The notes: a model not told the origin generated them from the letters alone. 64,000 nt of DNA from Halorussus vallis (GCF_024138165.1 NZ_CP100000.1:3162001-3226000), one strand, 5' to 3'; shown: positions 26,074 through 36,661, numbered from the stretch's first letter. Translations and numbers: made by a program.

Positions 26074-27729
26074 ATGGGAGATCGACAGGTTCCGCGGCGA
26101 CGGATATTGCAAGCGACGGGCGCGACGATACCGGCCATACTCGCAGGTTGCACCGGCGGCAACTCCACGGACCAGGGGACTACGACCGACGAGACGACCG
26201 GCGGATCGACCAACTCCGACGATACGGGCGGAGGGTCGGGCCAGACTAACTCGGGAGCGACGCTAAACGTGGCCCAGCACCTCCAGCCCTCGCGGTTCGA
26301 CCCGATACTGCAGTACTCCAATCCCGACGCGATGGTGGGGAACCGAGTGTTCAGCAAGCTGTACACCTACAACGAGGGCACCGAGACGGTGCCGAACGTC
26401 GCGAAGGCCGACCCCGAAATCTCGAAGGGCAACACCCGATACGTCGTCCCGCTGCGCGAAAACGTTACGTTCCACAACGGCGACCCGCTGACCGCCGAGG
26501 ACGTGAAGTACTCCTTCATGGCGCCCATCAACGAGGAGACTCCGCTGAAGGGCATCTTCAAGGTCATCGACAAGGCCACCGTCGTCGACGAGCACACGGT
26601 ACAGTTCGACCTCAAGTACCCGTTCGCCATGTTCGACGACGTCCTGACCCACCACATCGTCCCGAAGTCGGTGCGCGAGAAGGACAAGGAGGCGTTCAAC
26701 ACCAAGCGCCCGATCGGCTCGGGTCCGTTCAAGTTCGTCGAATGGGAGGAGAGTTCGTACGTCGACCTCGAACGGTGGGACGACTACTGGGGCGACGAAC
26801 TCCCCAACCTGTCTGGCGTCAGGTTCCAGCCCATCACCGAGTCGACGACCCGGGTGACGGAACTCCGAACCGGCAAACAGGACATCATCGAAACCATCCC
26901 GCCGAAGCTGTGGTCCACGGTCAAGGGCATGCAGGGCGCCAGCATCGACGCGGTCGAGAGCATCGGCTACTTCTACGTCGCGTTTAACTTGAACGAGGGG
27001 CCGACCAAAGACCTCAAAGTCCGAGAGGCGATCGACCACACCTTCTCGATGGACAGTGCGGTCGAACAGTTCATCAAACCGGCGGGCGTCCGCCAGTACA
27101 GCCCGATGCCAGGGCCCATCGTGGAGGACTGGGGCTTCCCCGTCGACCGATGGAAGGACATCCCCAACGACAAGGACGTCGCACGAGCCAAGAAGCTGTT
27201 CTCGGAGGCCGGCGTTCCCTCCAACTGGACCTGCAAGATCATCGTCCCGCCGGACGACAACCGCGAGAACATCGGCATCAGTATCGCCAACGGAATCAAG
27301 GAGGCTGGCTACGACGCCAACGTCCAGCGCCTCGACTGGGGTACTCTGCTGAGTAAGGCCTACACCGGCAAGGCCGCCGACTACAACATGTACGTACTCG
27401 GGTGGGTCCGGTACCCCGACCCCGACGACTTCATGTACAACCTCTTCCACCCCGACGCCGAGGGCGCGAACCAGGGCGTCTACTACAAGAACGAGACGGT
27501 GGCCCAGCAAATCTCGCAGGCTCGCAAGTCCATCGACCGCAAGGAACGCAAGCAGTTGTACACCAAAGCGATCACCACGATCCTGGAGGACAAGGTGCAC
27601 CTCCCGGCGTTCAACTACAAGAACTCCTTCGGCGTCCGTTCGGCGGTCAAGGACTTCGGCGTCCACGCCGTGGCGCCGATCAACCCCCGGCTGCTCACCG
27701 ACTACGCGAACGTTTCGGTCGAAAAATAA
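26074..27729 (+). CDS. peptide-type ABC importer substrate-binding lipoprotein (SBP family 5)
   Basis: A 551-residue family 5 solute-binding protein. It has a Tat-lipoprotein signal: RRRILQATG followed by the lipobox LAGC. An acidic Thr/Ser/Gly linker (25-65) places the domain off the membrane. Family features include ENVTFHNGDPLTAEDVKYSF and GSGPFKFVEWE. It should capture an oligopeptide, dipeptide or similar compound outside the cell for the two permeases downstream. First gene of the operon; the permease starts 30 bp after its stop. Confidence 0.92.
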   Translation: MGDRQVPRRRILQATGATIPAILAGCTGGNSTDQGTTTDETTGGSTNSDDTGGGSGQTNSGATLNVAQHLQPSRFDPILQYSNPDAMVGNRVFSKLYTYNEGTETVPNVAKADPEISKGNTRYVVPLRENVTFHNGDPLTAEDVKYSFMAPINEETPLKGIFKVIDKATVVDEHTVQFDLKYPFAMFDDVLTHHIVPKSVREKDKEAFNTKRPIGSGPFKFVEWEESSYVDLERWDDYWGDELPNLSGVRFQPITESTTRVTELRTGKQDIIETIPPKLWSTVKGMQGASIDAVESIGYFYVAFNLNEGPTKDLKVREAIDHTFSMDSAVEQFIKPAGVRQYSPMPGPIVEDWGFPVDRWKDIPNDKDVARAKKLFSEAGVPSNWTCKIIVPPDDNRENIGISIANGIKEAGYDANVQRLDWGTLLSKAYTGKAADYNMYVLGWVRYPDPDDFMYNLFHPDAEGANQGVYYKNETVAQQISQARKSIDRKERKQLYTKAITTILEDKVHLPAFNYKNSFGVRSAVKDFGVHAVAPINPRLLTDYANVSVEK

Positions 27730-27759
27730 CGGCCTCCCGCACCTACCACATCTCTCGAA

Positions 27760-28761
27760 ATGAACCTGGTCCGGTATATCGTTCGTCGATTAGCACAGTC
27801 GGTGTTCGTACTCTGGGGCGTCGTCACCATCACCTTCCTGCTGGTGTACGCCTCCCCCGGCGACCCGATTCGGATACTCATCGGGCCGAGCGCGGACGCT
27901 TCGACCGTTGAGGCCATCCGCGCCCAGTACGGCCTCAACCAACCGCTGTACGTTCAGTACGCGAAATACGTGCTCAACGTCGCGAGCGGCGACTTCGGGC
28001 ACAGCATTCACTACGGGGTGCCGGTCGTCGAGAAGATACTCCAACGGCTCCCGACGACCCTGCTGTTGGTCGCGTCCAGTTTCTCGTTCGCCATCGCCAC
28101 CGCCATCCCCATCGGGGTTCTGTCGGCGAAGCGACGCAACGAGGCGGTCGACCACGTGTTCCGCATACTCGGCCTGATCGGCGTCAGCACACCCAGCTTC
28201 TGGATCGGGTTGTTGCTCATCATCGTGTTTGCGTACCACCTCGGGGTGCTCCCGGCGACCGAACTCGTCATGCCGTGGGCGCCGCCGAGCGAGGTGGACG
28301 GGGTGGCGACCCGATTCGGCGTCCTCCGGAAGGCGGCGACCCACCTGGTGATGCCGACGCTGACGCTCGGCACGCTCCAGATGGCCGCCATCATGCGCAT
28401 CGAGCGGTCGTCGATGCTCGAAGTGCTCAACCAGGAGTACGTGACGCTCGCGCGGGCGTTCGGGGTTTCCGAGCGCACCATCCTCCGGAGGCACGCGTTC
28501 CGGAACGCCCAACTGCCGGTGTTGACCGTCATCGGCCTCCAACTGACGACGGCGCTCGGCGGTTCGGTGCTGACCGAGACGGTGTTCAACATCGGCGGGA
28601 TGGGGACGCTCATCATCACCGCCGTGGGGGCGCGCGACTACCCGCTCGTGCTGGGGACGACGCTGTTCTTCGCCAGCATGTTCGTCGTCGGCGTCCTCGT
28701 GACCGACCTCCTGTACGCGTATCTCGATCCACGGATCTCCTACGGGGAGGGTGGTGTCTGA
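27760..28761 (+). CDS. peptide-type ABC importer permease, DppB/OppB type
   Basis: A 333-residue permease with six membrane segments. The N-terminal VRYIVRRLAQSVFVLWGV is the classic DppB start, and the EAA loop is near residues 225-250 (EYVTLARAFGVSERTILRRHAFRNA). It pairs with the next gene as a heterodimer. Its TGA stop shares one base with the following ATG (TGATG), so translation is coupled. Confidence 0.92.
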   Translation: MNLVRYIVRRLAQSVFVLWGVVTITFLLVYASPGDPIRILIGPSADASTVEAIRAQYGLNQPLYVQYAKYVLNVASGDFGHSIHYGVPVVEKILQRLPTTLLLVASSFSFAIATAIPIGVLSAKRRNEAVDHVFRILGLIGVSTPSFWIGLLLIIVFAYHLGVLPATELVMPWAPPSEVDGVATRFGVLRKAATHLVMPTLTLGTLQMAAIMRIERSSMLEVLNQEYVTLARAFGVSERTILRRHAFRNAQLPVLTVIGLQLTTALGGSVLTETVFNIGGMGTLIITAVGARDYPLVLGTTLFFASMFVVGVLVTDLLYAYLDPRISYGEGGV

Positions 28762-29699
28762 TGAGCGACACCAGCTCTGGGGCACGCACGCGCCAATCGG
28801 GTTGGGACGAAGTCAAGACCCAATTACGGAGGAACCCCACCGCGAGGTGGGGGTTCTACATCATCTCCGCCGTCGTCGCGGTTTCGCTGTGGGCGTTCGT
28901 CGACGGCGTCCTGCTCGACTACCACTTCGCGCGCACCTATTGGCACAACCCAGTGAGCGCCGAACCCGGTTCGAAGGGCCTGCTCCCGCCGGTGGGCGTC
29001 ACCAACGAGTTCGGTGCCGGGACGTGGAAGTATCCGCTGGGAACCGACGACCGCGGGCGGGGCATCCTCGTTCGACTGGTCTACGGCACGCGAATCGCCA
29101 TCCAGGTCGGCGTCGTGGCCACGGGCATCGGCGCGGCCGTCGGCACGGTCGTCGGAGCGGTTTCGGGCTACTACGGCGGCTGGGTCGACGACCTGCTCCA
29201 GCGGACGGTCGAGACGTTGTACGCCATCCCGTTCCTCGTGTTGATGATCGCCATCATGTCGACGTTCGGACGCGACCTCTGGATCGCCATCGTCGGGGTG
29301 AGCATCATCACCGTGCCGGTGTTCACCCGCCTGATCCGCTCGGAAGTGCTCAGCGTGCGCGAGGAGGAGTACATCGAGGCCGCCAAGGCCGCCGGCGTCC
29401 GCGACCGCAACATCATCCGTCGCCACATCATCCCGAACAGTTTCGCCCCCGTGCTGGTGCAGGCTTCCCTGCAGGTGGGCGTCAACATCCTCATCGTCGC
29501 GGCACTGTCGTTCCTCGGGTTCGGCGCACAGCCACCCACCCCGTCGTGGGGAGCCATGCTCGCCCAGTCGCGGACGTACATGCTCCCCGACCCGTGGTTC
29601 AGCATCTGGCCCGGACTCGCCATCCTCGTGACGGTGATAGGGTTCAACCTCCTCGGAGACGGCTTGCGCGACGCCTTCGACCCGCGACTCGACGATTGA
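28761..29699 (+). CDS. peptide-type ABC importer permease, DppC/OppC type
   Basis: A 312-residue permease from the ATG at 28761. A cytoplasmic N-tail and first helix are followed by a periplasmic-side loop (about 55-95) and five more helices. The EAA loop reads EEYIEAAKAAGVRDRNIIRRHI. The FLGFGAQPPTPSWGAML segment near 255 is diagnostic of DppC. Longer upstream frames are shadows of DppB. Confidence 0.92.
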   Translation: MSDTSSGARTRQSGWDEVKTQLRRNPTARWGFYIISAVVAVSLWAFVDGVLLDYHFARTYWHNPVSAEPGSKGLLPPVGVTNEFGAGTWKYPLGTDDRGRGILVRLVYGTRIAIQVGVVATGIGAAVGTVVGAVSGYYGGWVDDLLQRTVETLYAIPFLVLMIAIMSTFGRDLWIAIVGVSIITVPVFTRLIRSEVLSVREEEYIEAAKAAGVRDRNIIRRHIIPNSFAPVLVQASLQVGVNILIVAALSFLGFGAQPPTPSWGAMLAQSRTYMLPDPWFSIWPGLAILVTVIGFNLLGDGLRDAFDPRLDD

Positions 29700-29723
29700 C
29701 ACGACAATCCACACAACCAATCT

Positions 29724-30845
29724 ATGAGCAACGACCCACTGTTACGCGTCAAGAACCTGCAAACGCAATTTCGAACCGAGGCCGGTGCCATCCGAGCGGT
29801 CGACGGTGTTTCGTTCACCGTCGACCGCGGCGAGATAGCCGGTCTCGTCGGCGAGTCGGGAGCCGGCAAGAGCGTCGCCGTCCAGAGCGTCCTCCGACTC
29901 ATCGACTCGCCCGGCCGCATCGTCGGCGGCGAAGTCACCTTCGACGGCGAAACCCTCGTGGGGTTCGAAACCGACGCCGCCGACGGCGACCCCACGCCCC
30001 GCGAGGAGATGCTCTCCGAGCGGGAGATGCGGTCTCGGATACGCGGTAAGGAGATCGCCGTCATCTTCCAGGACCCCATGGAGAGCCTCAACCCCGTGTT
30101 CACCGTGGGCGAACAGCTCTGCGAGTTCATCGAACTCAATCGCGACCTCTCCAGAGCGGCCGTCCGCGAGTGCGCCGTCGACATCCTTCGGGAGGTGGGC
30201 ATCCCGCAGCCCGAAGAGCGTCTCGACGACTACCCCCACGAGTTCTCGGGCGGGATGCGCCAGCGAGTGCTCATCGCGATGGCGCTGGCGTGCGAACCCC
30301 AACTCGTCATCGCCGACGAGCCGACGACGGCGCTCGACGTGACCGTCGAAGGACAGATACTCGACCTCGTGGACGACCTGCAGGCGCGGTACGACACCAG
30401 CTTCCTGTGGGTGACTCACGACATGGGCGTGGTCGCCGAGATCTGCGACCGGGTGAACGTGATGTACCTCGGCGAGGTCGTCGAGCAGGCCGACGTCGAG
30501 AACCTGTTCTACGACCCACAACACCCCTACACCGCGGCGCTGCTCGACTCGGTGCCGCGCCCCGACAAGACGGTCGAGAAACTCCGACCGCTTCGGGGGT
30601 CGATGCCCGAACCCCTCGACCCGCCGTCGGGGTGTCGGTTCCACGACCGGTGTCCGGACGCCCGGGAGGTTTGCGTCCGCGAACATCCGGACCTCCGGAC
30701 CGTGACCGATGAGGGTCAGCAAGCGGCTTGCCTGAAGCACGACGCCTTCGATGCCGATTACGACGCGAGTCCGCCACTCGACGGTCCGAACGACGGGTCT
30801 GTCGGAGGAGTCTCGGTTTCCAGCGCGGGTGATGGCGATGAGTGA
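29724..30845 (+). CDS. peptide-type ABC importer ATPase, OppD/DppD type
   Basis: A 373-residue ATPase with Walker A GESGAGKS, the Q-loop [10 protein letters not shown], signature FSGGMRQR, Walker [13 protein letters not shown] and switch His in VTHDMG. The oligopeptide-type C-terminal extension is present ([13 protein letters not shown], then [14 protein letters not shown]), with the Cys ladder that in relatives binds an iron-sulfur cluster. Starts 24 bp after DppC and overlaps the next ATPase by 8 bp. Confidence 0.92.
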   Translation: MSNDPLLRVKNLQTQFRTEAGAIRAVDGVSFTVDRGEIAGLVGESGAGKSVAVQSVLRLIDSPGRIVGGEVTFDGETLVGFETDAADGDPTPREEMLSEREMRSRIRGKEIAVIFQDPMESLNPVFTVGEQLCEFIELNRDLSRAAVRECAVDILREVGIPQPEERLDDYPHEFSGGMRQRVLIAMALACEPQLVIADEPTTALDVTVEGQILDLVDDLQARYDTSFLWVTHDMGVVAEICDRVNVMYLGEVVEQADVENLFYDPQHPYTAALLDSVPRPDKTVEKLRPLRGSMPEPLDPPSGCRFHDRCPDAREVCVREHPDLRTVTDEGQQAACLKHDAFDADYDASPPLDGPNDGSVGGVSVSSAGDGDE

Positions 30846-32157
30846 CGCCGGAGGCGACCCGTTGGTTCGGGTCGAGGGGCTGACCAAGTACTACGACAAC
30901 TCCGGCGGCCTGCTGGCGGACCTCGAACTCGACTTCGATGCCGGGGGCCTGCCGCTGCGGTACCGGCCCAGCAGGGTCCGGGCGGTCGAGGACGTTTCCT
31001 TCGAGATCAGGCGCGGCGAGACGCTCGGCCTCGTGGGCGAGTCCGGATGCGGGAAATCGACGCTGGCGCGAGTCCTCCTCCGATTGCTAGAGCCGACCGA
31101 CGGCGCGGTCTACTTCGACGACGAGGACCTCGCGGGCATGGATCGTGAACGGTTGCGCCGACGCCGCAAGGACGTCCAGATGATCTTCCAGGACCCCCAG
31201 TCGAGCCTCGACCCGCGGATGAAGGTCGGCCCCATCATCGAGGAGCCGATGCGGGCCCACGGCATGCTCGACGAAGCGGGCCGCCGCGAGCGCGCGGAGG
31301 AACTGCTGGAGGCCGTGGGGTTGGAGCCCCAGTACTACGACCGGCGACCCCACGAGTTCTCGGGCGGTCAGCGCCAGCGCATCAACCTCGCTCGGGCGCT
31401 GTCGGTCGAACCCGAGTTCGTGGTGCTCGACGAACCCACGAGCGCGCTCGACGTGTCGATACAGGCCCAGATACTCGAACTGCTCGACGACCTCCAGGAC
31501 GAGTTCGACCTCACGTACCTGTTCATCTCCCATGACCTGTCCGTAATCAGGTACGTAAGCGACCGCATCGCGGTGATGTACCTCGGCGACATCGTGGAGA
31601 TCGGCGACAAGGAAACCGTGTTCGCCGACCCGAGCCACCCCTACACCGAGTCGCTACTCTCGTCCATCCCCGTCCCGGACCCGAAACACCGAGGCGAGCG
31701 GAGCGTTCTGAAAGGCGACGTGCCCAGCCCCATCGATCCGCCGTCGGGGTGCCGGTTCCGAACGCGTTGCCCGAAACTCATCGTGCCCGCCGAGTACGAC
31801 CTCGACGACGAGGAGTGGGCCGGCGTCCGCGAGTTGATGCGCGCGGTCGAACGCCGCGAGTTCACCGCGGACGACCCCGAGTCCATCCGAAACCGCTTCC
31901 TCGACGGTCCTCTGTCCGACCAGACCTGCGAGAACGTGGTCCAGCAGGCACTCGACCGCGTAGCCAACGACGAGTGGGAGCGGGCGACCGACCTCCTGCT
32001 GGAGACGTTCGCCGAACGGAGCGTCTGCGCCACCCGGCGCCCCGGACTCGAATCGCCGACCGACGAAGCGATGGGTCGCCGAGTGGCCTGTCACCTCCGC
32101 AATCCCCCGGACGACGGCAGATCGACCCCCGTCCGGAGAGGTGAACCGGACGCGTAG
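30838..32157 (+). CDS. peptide-type ABC importer ATPase, OppF/DppF type
   Basis: A 439-residue ATPase taken from the ATG at 30838 (30832 is equally possible). Walker [19 protein letters not shown], signature FSGGQRQR and [12 protein letters not shown] are all present. The C-terminal region is long: [14 protein letters not shown] is followed by a helical insertion of about 100 residues before the last Cys pair ([16 protein letters not shown]), a form I associate with haloarchaeal OppF. With OppD it drives uptake by the upstream permeases. Followed by 55 bp, then the amidohydrolase gene. Confidence 0.9.
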   Translation: MSDAGGDPLVRVEGLTKYYDNSGGLLADLELDFDAGGLPLRYRPSRVRAVEDVSFEIRRGETLGLVGESGCGKSTLARVLLRLLEPTDGAVYFDDEDLAGMDRERLRRRRKDVQMIFQDPQSSLDPRMKVGPIIEEPMRAHGMLDEAGRRERAEELLEAVGLEPQYYDRRPHEFSGGQRQRINLARALSVEPEFVVLDEPTSALDVSIQAQILELLDDLQDEFDLTYLFISHDLSVIRYVSDRIAVMYLGDIVEIGDKETVFADPSHPYTESLLSSIPVPDPKHRGERSVLKGDVPSPIDPPSGCRFRTRCPKLIVPAEYDLDDEEWAGVRELMRAVERREFTADDPESIRNRFLDGPLSDQTCENVVQQALDRVANDEWERATDLLLETFAERSVCATRRPGLESPTDEAMGRRVACHLRNPPDDGRSTPVRRGEPDA

Positions 32158-32212
32158 CCGGCCGGGATACCGGCGCGGAACCACCTGCCGACCAACGACG
32201 ACGCAACCATCA

Positions 32213-33628
32213 ATGACGAAAGACACACTGCTCGAACGAATCGACGACGGCCGAGACGAGTTGATCGACCTGACTCGTCGCCTCTGGGAGAATCCCGAAC
32301 TCGGCCTGGACGAAACCGAATCGGCCGACCTGCTGGCAGATTGGCTCGACGACGCCGGCTTCGACGTCGAACGCGGCGTCGGCGGTATGCCGACCGCGTT
32401 CGTCGCTTCCTACGGTTCGGGAGCGCCGAAGATCGGCATCCTCGGAGAGTACGACGCTCTGCCGGGACTCTCCCAAGAAGTGACCGCCGAGCGGGCGCCG
32501 GTCGAGGAGGGCGCGCCCGGACACGGATGTGGGCACAACCTGTTCGGCGTCGGAAGCCTCGGCGCGGCGTGCGCGCTCAAGGAGGAGATCGCCGACGGCG
32601 AACTCGACGGGACGGTCCGGTACTACGGCTGTCCGGCCGAGGAGACGCTCGTCGGCAAAGTGTACATGGCCCGGGACGGTGTCTTCGACGACCTCGACGC
32701 CGCGCTGACGTGGCACCCCAGCCAACTCTCGGCCCCGTGGAAGTCCCAGTCGCTGGCGATGAACTCCGTGCGGTACGAGTTCGAGGGCCGGTCGGCCCAC
32801 GCCGCCGACTCGCCCGAATCCGGACGAAGCGCGCTCGACGGTGTCGAACTCATGAACACCGGCGCGGAGTTCATGCGCGAGCACGTCTCCGACGACGCCC
32901 GGTTGCACTACACCATCGTCGACGGCGGCGGTGCGCCCAACGTAGTTCCGGCGAGCGCGTCGGTCTGGTACTTCGTCCGGGCTCCCACCCGCGAGGAGGT
33001 CGACCGTATCACGGAGTGGCTCGACGACGTTGCGGAGGGCGCGGCGCAGATGAGCCAGACCTCGGTCGAGCGCCGGTTCCTGACCGGCTGTTACGACTAC
33101 ATCGCCAACGACGTGCTCTCGGATTTGTTGCGCGAAAACATGCGGGAGCTAGGGCCGATAGACTACTCGGAGTCCGACCGGGAGTTCGCAGCCGACCTGC
33201 AAGCCACCTTGGACGGAGAGACGATACGCAACCGGACCGACCAGCTCCCGCCGACTGTCCGCGAGACGGCCCGCGAGCGAACCCTCTACTCGGAACCGCT
33301 CGAGTCGTTCGACGAGGGGACCGTACTGAGCGGCTCGACCGACGTCGGCGACGTGAGCTGGCTCACCCCGACAGCCCAGTTCTGGTGTGCGTCGTGGCCG
33401 GTCGGGACGCCCTCGCACTCGTGGCAGGCGGTGGCCGCCAACGGCGACTTCGGCGCGAAGGCCGCGGTCTACGCCGCGAAGGTCCTCGCTGCGACCGGGT
33501 TCGACCTGATTGCAGACCCGTCGCTGGTCGAGGAGGCCGACGCGGAACTCAGCCGGACCCGGCCCGGCGAGTACGAGAGCCCGCTCCCGGCCGACGCTGA
33601 ACCGCCGTTCGACATCGACCAGGAATGA
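32213..33628 (+). CDS. M20-family amidohydrolase, AbgB-like
   Basis: A 471-residue metal-dependent amidohydrolase from the ATG at 32213. GEYDALPGLSQE and the metal-binding GHGCGHNLFGVGSLGAA (about 100-120) are typical, as is the WHPSQLSAPWKSQSLAMNSV segment, which is closest to p-aminobenzoyl-glutamate hydrolase subunit B (AbgB). A dimerisation lid domain lies about 190-310. It probably cleaves an N-acyl amino acid or peptide amide delivered by the importer. The exact substrate cannot be read. It shares the operon strand with the importer. Confidence 0.87.
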   Translation: MTKDTLLERIDDGRDELIDLTRRLWENPELGLDETESADLLADWLDDAGFDVERGVGGMPTAFVASYGSGAPKIGILGEYDALPGLSQEVTAERAPVEEGAPGHGCGHNLFGVGSLGAACALKEEIADGELDGTVRYYGCPAEETLVGKVYMARDGVFDDLDAALTWHPSQLSAPWKSQSLAMNSVRYEFEGRSAHAADSPESGRSALDGVELMNTGAEFMREHVSDDARLHYTIVDGGGAPNVVPASASVWYFVRAPTREEVDRITEWLDDVAEGAAQMSQTSVERRFLTGCYDYIANDVLSDLLRENMRELGPIDYSESDREFAADLQATLDGETIRNRTDQLPPTVRETARERTLYSEPLESFDEGTVLSGSTDVGDVSWLTPTAQFWCASWPVGTPSHSWQAVAANGDFGAKAAVYAAKVLAATGFDLIADPSLVEEADAELSRTRPGEYESPLPADAEPPFDIDQE

Positions 33629-33702
33629 CCCGTAAACGAGTCTATCCGCGAACGACCGACGACGATTCGACCGATCGACTACCCACGAACACCCAATCAC
33701 AC

Positions 33703-34446
33703 ATGACAGACAACACCGACGACTACCGACTCGCGACCAAGACGTGGGAGGACGCCGAGGTGGCGTTCGAAGCCGCCGACTACGTGGTTCTCCCCTGCGG
33801 AAGCACCGAACAGCACTCCACCCATCTGCCGACCTCGGTCGACACGTTGCGCGCGAAGCACCTCACCTACGAACTCGCCGAGGCCGCGCCGGGACACGAC
33901 CTCGACCTGCTCGTGTTGCCGCCGTTGCCGTACGGCTACTCCGAACATCACCTGCCGTTCTCGGGAACCATCACGCTCGACGCCGACACCTACAGGGACG
34001 CGATAGTCGACGTCGGCCAGTCGGTGAAGGAACACGGCGGCAAGCGGTTCCTCATCACCAACTTCCACGCCGGCAACATCGAACCCCACAAACTCGCCAT
34101 CGACCGACTTCAGCGCGACCACGGCCTCAGGACCCACTACGTCAACTGGACGGACTTCGCGCGTGACGAACTCGAAGCGGAGTTCGGCGACGACTGGGGC
34201 CACGCGGGCGAACACGAAACCAGCGTCATCGAACACTACCGCCCGGAGCTCGTTCGGACCGAGAACAAGCGGCCCCAGACCATGAAGGAGAACGGGGACA
34301 CCACACAACAACGCTACTTCGACGACCTCACGGTCGAGGGCGGCCTGGGCGACCCGAGCAAATCGAACCCCGAGTTCGTGGAGTCGGTCATCGAGCACAC
34401 CACCGACAGGATACTCCGGAAGCTCGCGTCCGACCTCGACAGATGA
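33703..34446 (+). CDS. creatininase-family amidohydrolase
   Basis: A 247-residue creatininase-fold enzyme from the ATG at 33703. Metal-binding motifs are complete: PCGSTEQHSTHLP (Glu, His), VDTLRA (Asp), the NFHAGN His and AGEHETS (Glu). Family members open cyclic amides such as creatinine or hydrolyse formamides and related amides. An in-frame ATG at 33625 overlaps the M20 stop (ATGA) and would add 26 hydrophilic residues; I prefer the inner start. Its stop overlaps the deacetylase start by 4 bp, so the two are coupled. Confidence 0.87.
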   Translation: MTDNTDDYRLATKTWEDAEVAFEAADYVVLPCGSTEQHSTHLPTSVDTLRAKHLTYELAEAAPGHDLDLLVLPPLPYGYSEHHLPFSGTITLDADTYRDAIVDVGQSVKEHGGKRFLITNFHAGNIEPHKLAIDRLQRDHGLRTHYVNWTDFARDELEAEFGDDWGHAGEHETSVIEHYRPELVRTENKRPQTMKENGDTTQQRYFDDLTVEGGLGDPSKSNPEFVESVIEHTTDRILRKLASDLDR

Positions 34447-35276
34447 CGGAAACCGACACTCGCGCCACCGTCTGTCTGACCGTCGACTTCGACGCGGTTT
34501 CGTCGTGGATTCACTCGTTCGGTGAGGGCGACAGCCCGACGAACCTCTCGCGGGGAGTGTTCGGCGCCGACGTGGGCGCGCCCCGCCTGCTCGACCTACT
34601 CGACCGGTACGACCTGCCAACGACCTGGTTCGTCCCGGGACACACCGTCGAGAGCTTCCCCCGGGTCGTCGAGGAGGTGTGGGCGCGCGGCCACGACGTC
34701 GAACACCACGGCTGGTCGCACACCCGCCCGTCGAACTACGCCGACCGGGCCAGCGAGCGAGCCGACGTCGAACGCGGCGTCGAAGCCATCGAGTCGCTGA
34801 CCGGGCGACGACCCACGGGATACCGCTCACCGTCGTGGGATTTCTCGCCGAACACGCTCGAGATACTCCAGGAACTGGGCTTCGAGTGGGATTCGAGCCA
34901 GATGGCCCGCGACTTCGAACTGTACCGACTTCGGGAGGGCTGGCGGGCCCCCGCGGACGCACCCTACGAACGCGGCACGCCGACCGACATAGTCGAGGTG
35001 CCCGTGTCGTGGCAGCGCGACGACTTCCCGGCACTGGCGTTCAGTCGGGAACGCGGGTTCGCCGACGAAACGGCCGTGTTCGAGATGTGGCGACGCCAGT
35101 TTGACTGGATGCGCGAAAACGTCGACGGTGGGGTGTTCGTACTCACGGTCCACCCGCAGGTCATCGGCCAGAGTCACCGGCTGGCCAACCTCGAACCGCT
35201 GCTCGAACACATGCTGGCGGCCGACGACGTCGAGTTCGAGACGGTCACATCGGTCGTCGCGGAGTTCTCCGACTGA
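34443..35276 (+). CDS. polysaccharide deacetylase-family (NodB/PuuE-like) hydrolase
   Basis: A 277-residue NodB-fold enzyme. The first motif [10 protein letters not shown] gives the catalytic Asp pair, and [11 protein letters not shown] supplies the His ligands; [15 protein letters not shown] and TVHPQVIGQ match the later motifs. There is no signal peptide, so it is cytoplasmic and unlikely to act on a polymer. The layout is closest to PuuE-like members, which act on allantoin and related amides. Sitting between a creatininase and an SDR supports a small-molecule amide role. Confidence 0.85.
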   Translation: MTETDTRATVCLTVDFDAVSSWIHSFGEGDSPTNLSRGVFGADVGAPRLLDLLDRYDLPTTWFVPGHTVESFPRVVEEVWARGHDVEHHGWSHTRPSNYADRASERADVERGVEAIESLTGRRPTGYRSPSWDFSPNTLEILQELGFEWDSSQMARDFELYRLREGWRAPADAPYERGTPTDIVEVPVSWQRDDFPALAFSRERGFADETAVFEMWRRQFDWMRENVDGGVFVLTVHPQVIGQSHRLANLEPLLEHMLAADDVEFETVTSVVAEFSD

Positions 35277-35278
35277 CC

Positions 35279-36016
35279 ATGCCCGACGAACCACTGGCTG
35301 TAATCGTGACGGGCGCCGGTAGCGGCATCGGCCGAGCGATCGCCGCATCGCTCGCGGCGGATTCGAGGTACGAATACGTGGCGTGCGTCGACGTCGACCT
35401 ACCCGACGATTTGGACGCGTCGGACGATCGGCTCGTCCCGTTCGAACTCGACGTGCGTGACGAGGTTGCGGTTCGGGAGATGGTCGAGACGGTGGCCGAG
35501 GACGCCCGCATCGGCGCGGTGGTGAACAACGTCGGCGTCTCTGCAGACGTTCCGCTGGCCGACCTCACCGCGGACGAGTGGGACAGGCTGTTCGACGTCA
35601 ACCTCAAGAGCTACTTCACGCTTGTCCGCGAGGCTGCGCCCCACCTGCGCGAGCGCGACCGGGCGTTCGTGGTCAACGTCTCCAGCACGGCGGGATTGGT
35701 CGGGAGTGCGTCGGCTGGCGTCCACTACTCGGCGTCGAAGGCCGGCGTACTCGGCCTCACGAAGGGACTGGCCACGGAACTCGGCCCGACAGTGAACGTC
35801 AACTGCGTCGTTCCGGGCCTCGTGGACACGCCGCTCCTGACCGACTCCGGTCTCTGGACGGCGTCGGAACTCGACGCGTTCGTGAGTGACCTCCCACTCG
35901 AACGCGTCGGCGGCCCCGAAGAGGTCGCAGACGTCGTCCGCTTCCTCTGTAGCCCGGCCGCCTCCTACGTGACGGGGAGCGTGCTGACCGTCGACGGTGG
36001 GCTGACGATGCGGTGA
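35279..36016 (+). CDS. SDR-family dehydrogenase/reductase (FabG-like)
   Basis: A 245-residue classical short-chain dehydrogenase. The cofactor motif TGAGSGIG (10-17), NNVG, the catalytic Ser in NVSSTAG and YSASKAG (Tyr, Lys) are present. A VDVDLPDD segment after the second strand ends in Asp, suggesting NAD(H) preference. It begins 2 bp after the deacetylase stop and is the last gene of the catabolic run, so it probably oxidises a hydroxy intermediate of the same pathway. Confidence 0.88.
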   Translation: MPDEPLAVIVTGAGSGIGRAIAASLAADSRYEYVACVDVDLPDDLDASDDRLVPFELDVRDEVAVREMVETVAEDARIGAVVNNVGVSADVPLADLTADEWDRLFDVNLKSYFTLVREAAPHLRERDRAFVVNVSSTAGLVGSASAGVHYSASKAGVLGLTKGLATELGPTVNVNCVVPGLVDTPLLTDSGLWTASELDAFVSDLPLERVGGPEEVADVVRFLCSPAASYVTGSVLTVDGGLTMR

Positions 36017-36108
36017 CTCGATTCGGTCCAAATACGGCCGGAGGACGAATCCGGAGGGTAAGTCCGTGGAACGGAGGTCGACGCAAACGGAATTCCACTA
36101 TTCGAGAG

Positions 36109-36474
36109 CTACGCCTCGACGATTTCGGGTCGCAGTTCCTCGACCTCGGCGAGCACCCGTTCGCGGTCCTCGTCGGCGACCCCGTTCTCGTCGAGGGCGG
36201 TGTCCAGGTGGGTCGCGACAGCGTTGAACTCCTCGTCGGTGATGCCCATTCCGCGGTGTGCCTCCTCCATGTCGTCGCCGGTGTACTGGACGGGGCCGCC
36301 GGTCACCGCCGAGACGAACTGTACCTGGTGGGCGCGTAGCGCCGTGGTGTCGGCGTCCTCGAAGTGTTGGACGACCCGTTCGTCGGTCAGCACCCGGTCG
36401 TAGAAGTCGTCGACGACGCTCTCGACTGCCTCGCGACCGCCCAGTCGGTCGAAGATGGTTTCGTCGGCACTCAT
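36109..36474 (-). CDS. group 1 truncated hemoglobin
   Basis: A 121-residue truncated globin from the ATG at 36474 (SADETIFDRLGG). The B-helix Tyr is in DFYDRVLTDERV, the AHQVQFVSAVTGGP segment covers the E helix, and the proximal His is in EEAHRGMGI. Such proteins bind O2 or NO and are linked to NO detoxification or redox sensing. The TnpB element lies just 59 bp upstream of its start, close enough to alter its promoter. Confidence 0.88.
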   Translation of the reverse strand: MSADETIFDRLGGREAVESVVDDFYDRVLTDERVVQHFEDADTTALRAHQVQFVSAVTGGPVQYTGDDMEEAHRGMGITDEEFNAVATHLDTALDENGVADEDRERVLAEVEELRPEIVEA

Positions 36475-36532
36475 CGTCCCGGTCGATTCGTCCACGATAA
36501 ACAAGTGGATTATGGACGTTTCAAGGCTAAAA

Positions 36533-36552
36533 CCCCGCCCTTCAGGGCGGGG
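36533..36552. repeat. left-end hairpin of the IS605-type element
   Basis: A perfect 8-bp stem of CCCCGCCC and GGGCGGGG with a TTCA loop. A longer inverted pair, GTGGATTAT (36505-36513) with ATAATCCAC (36573-36581), encloses it. Confidence 0.75.
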
Positions 36553-36661
36553 ATATAGCCGACAACTCCTACATAATCCACCGTCGATGGAAAGCCCGGA
36601 TATTCCACGCCAACCGACCCTATTAAGAGAACAGCGTTCATAACCGGTTATGGGCCCAGAA

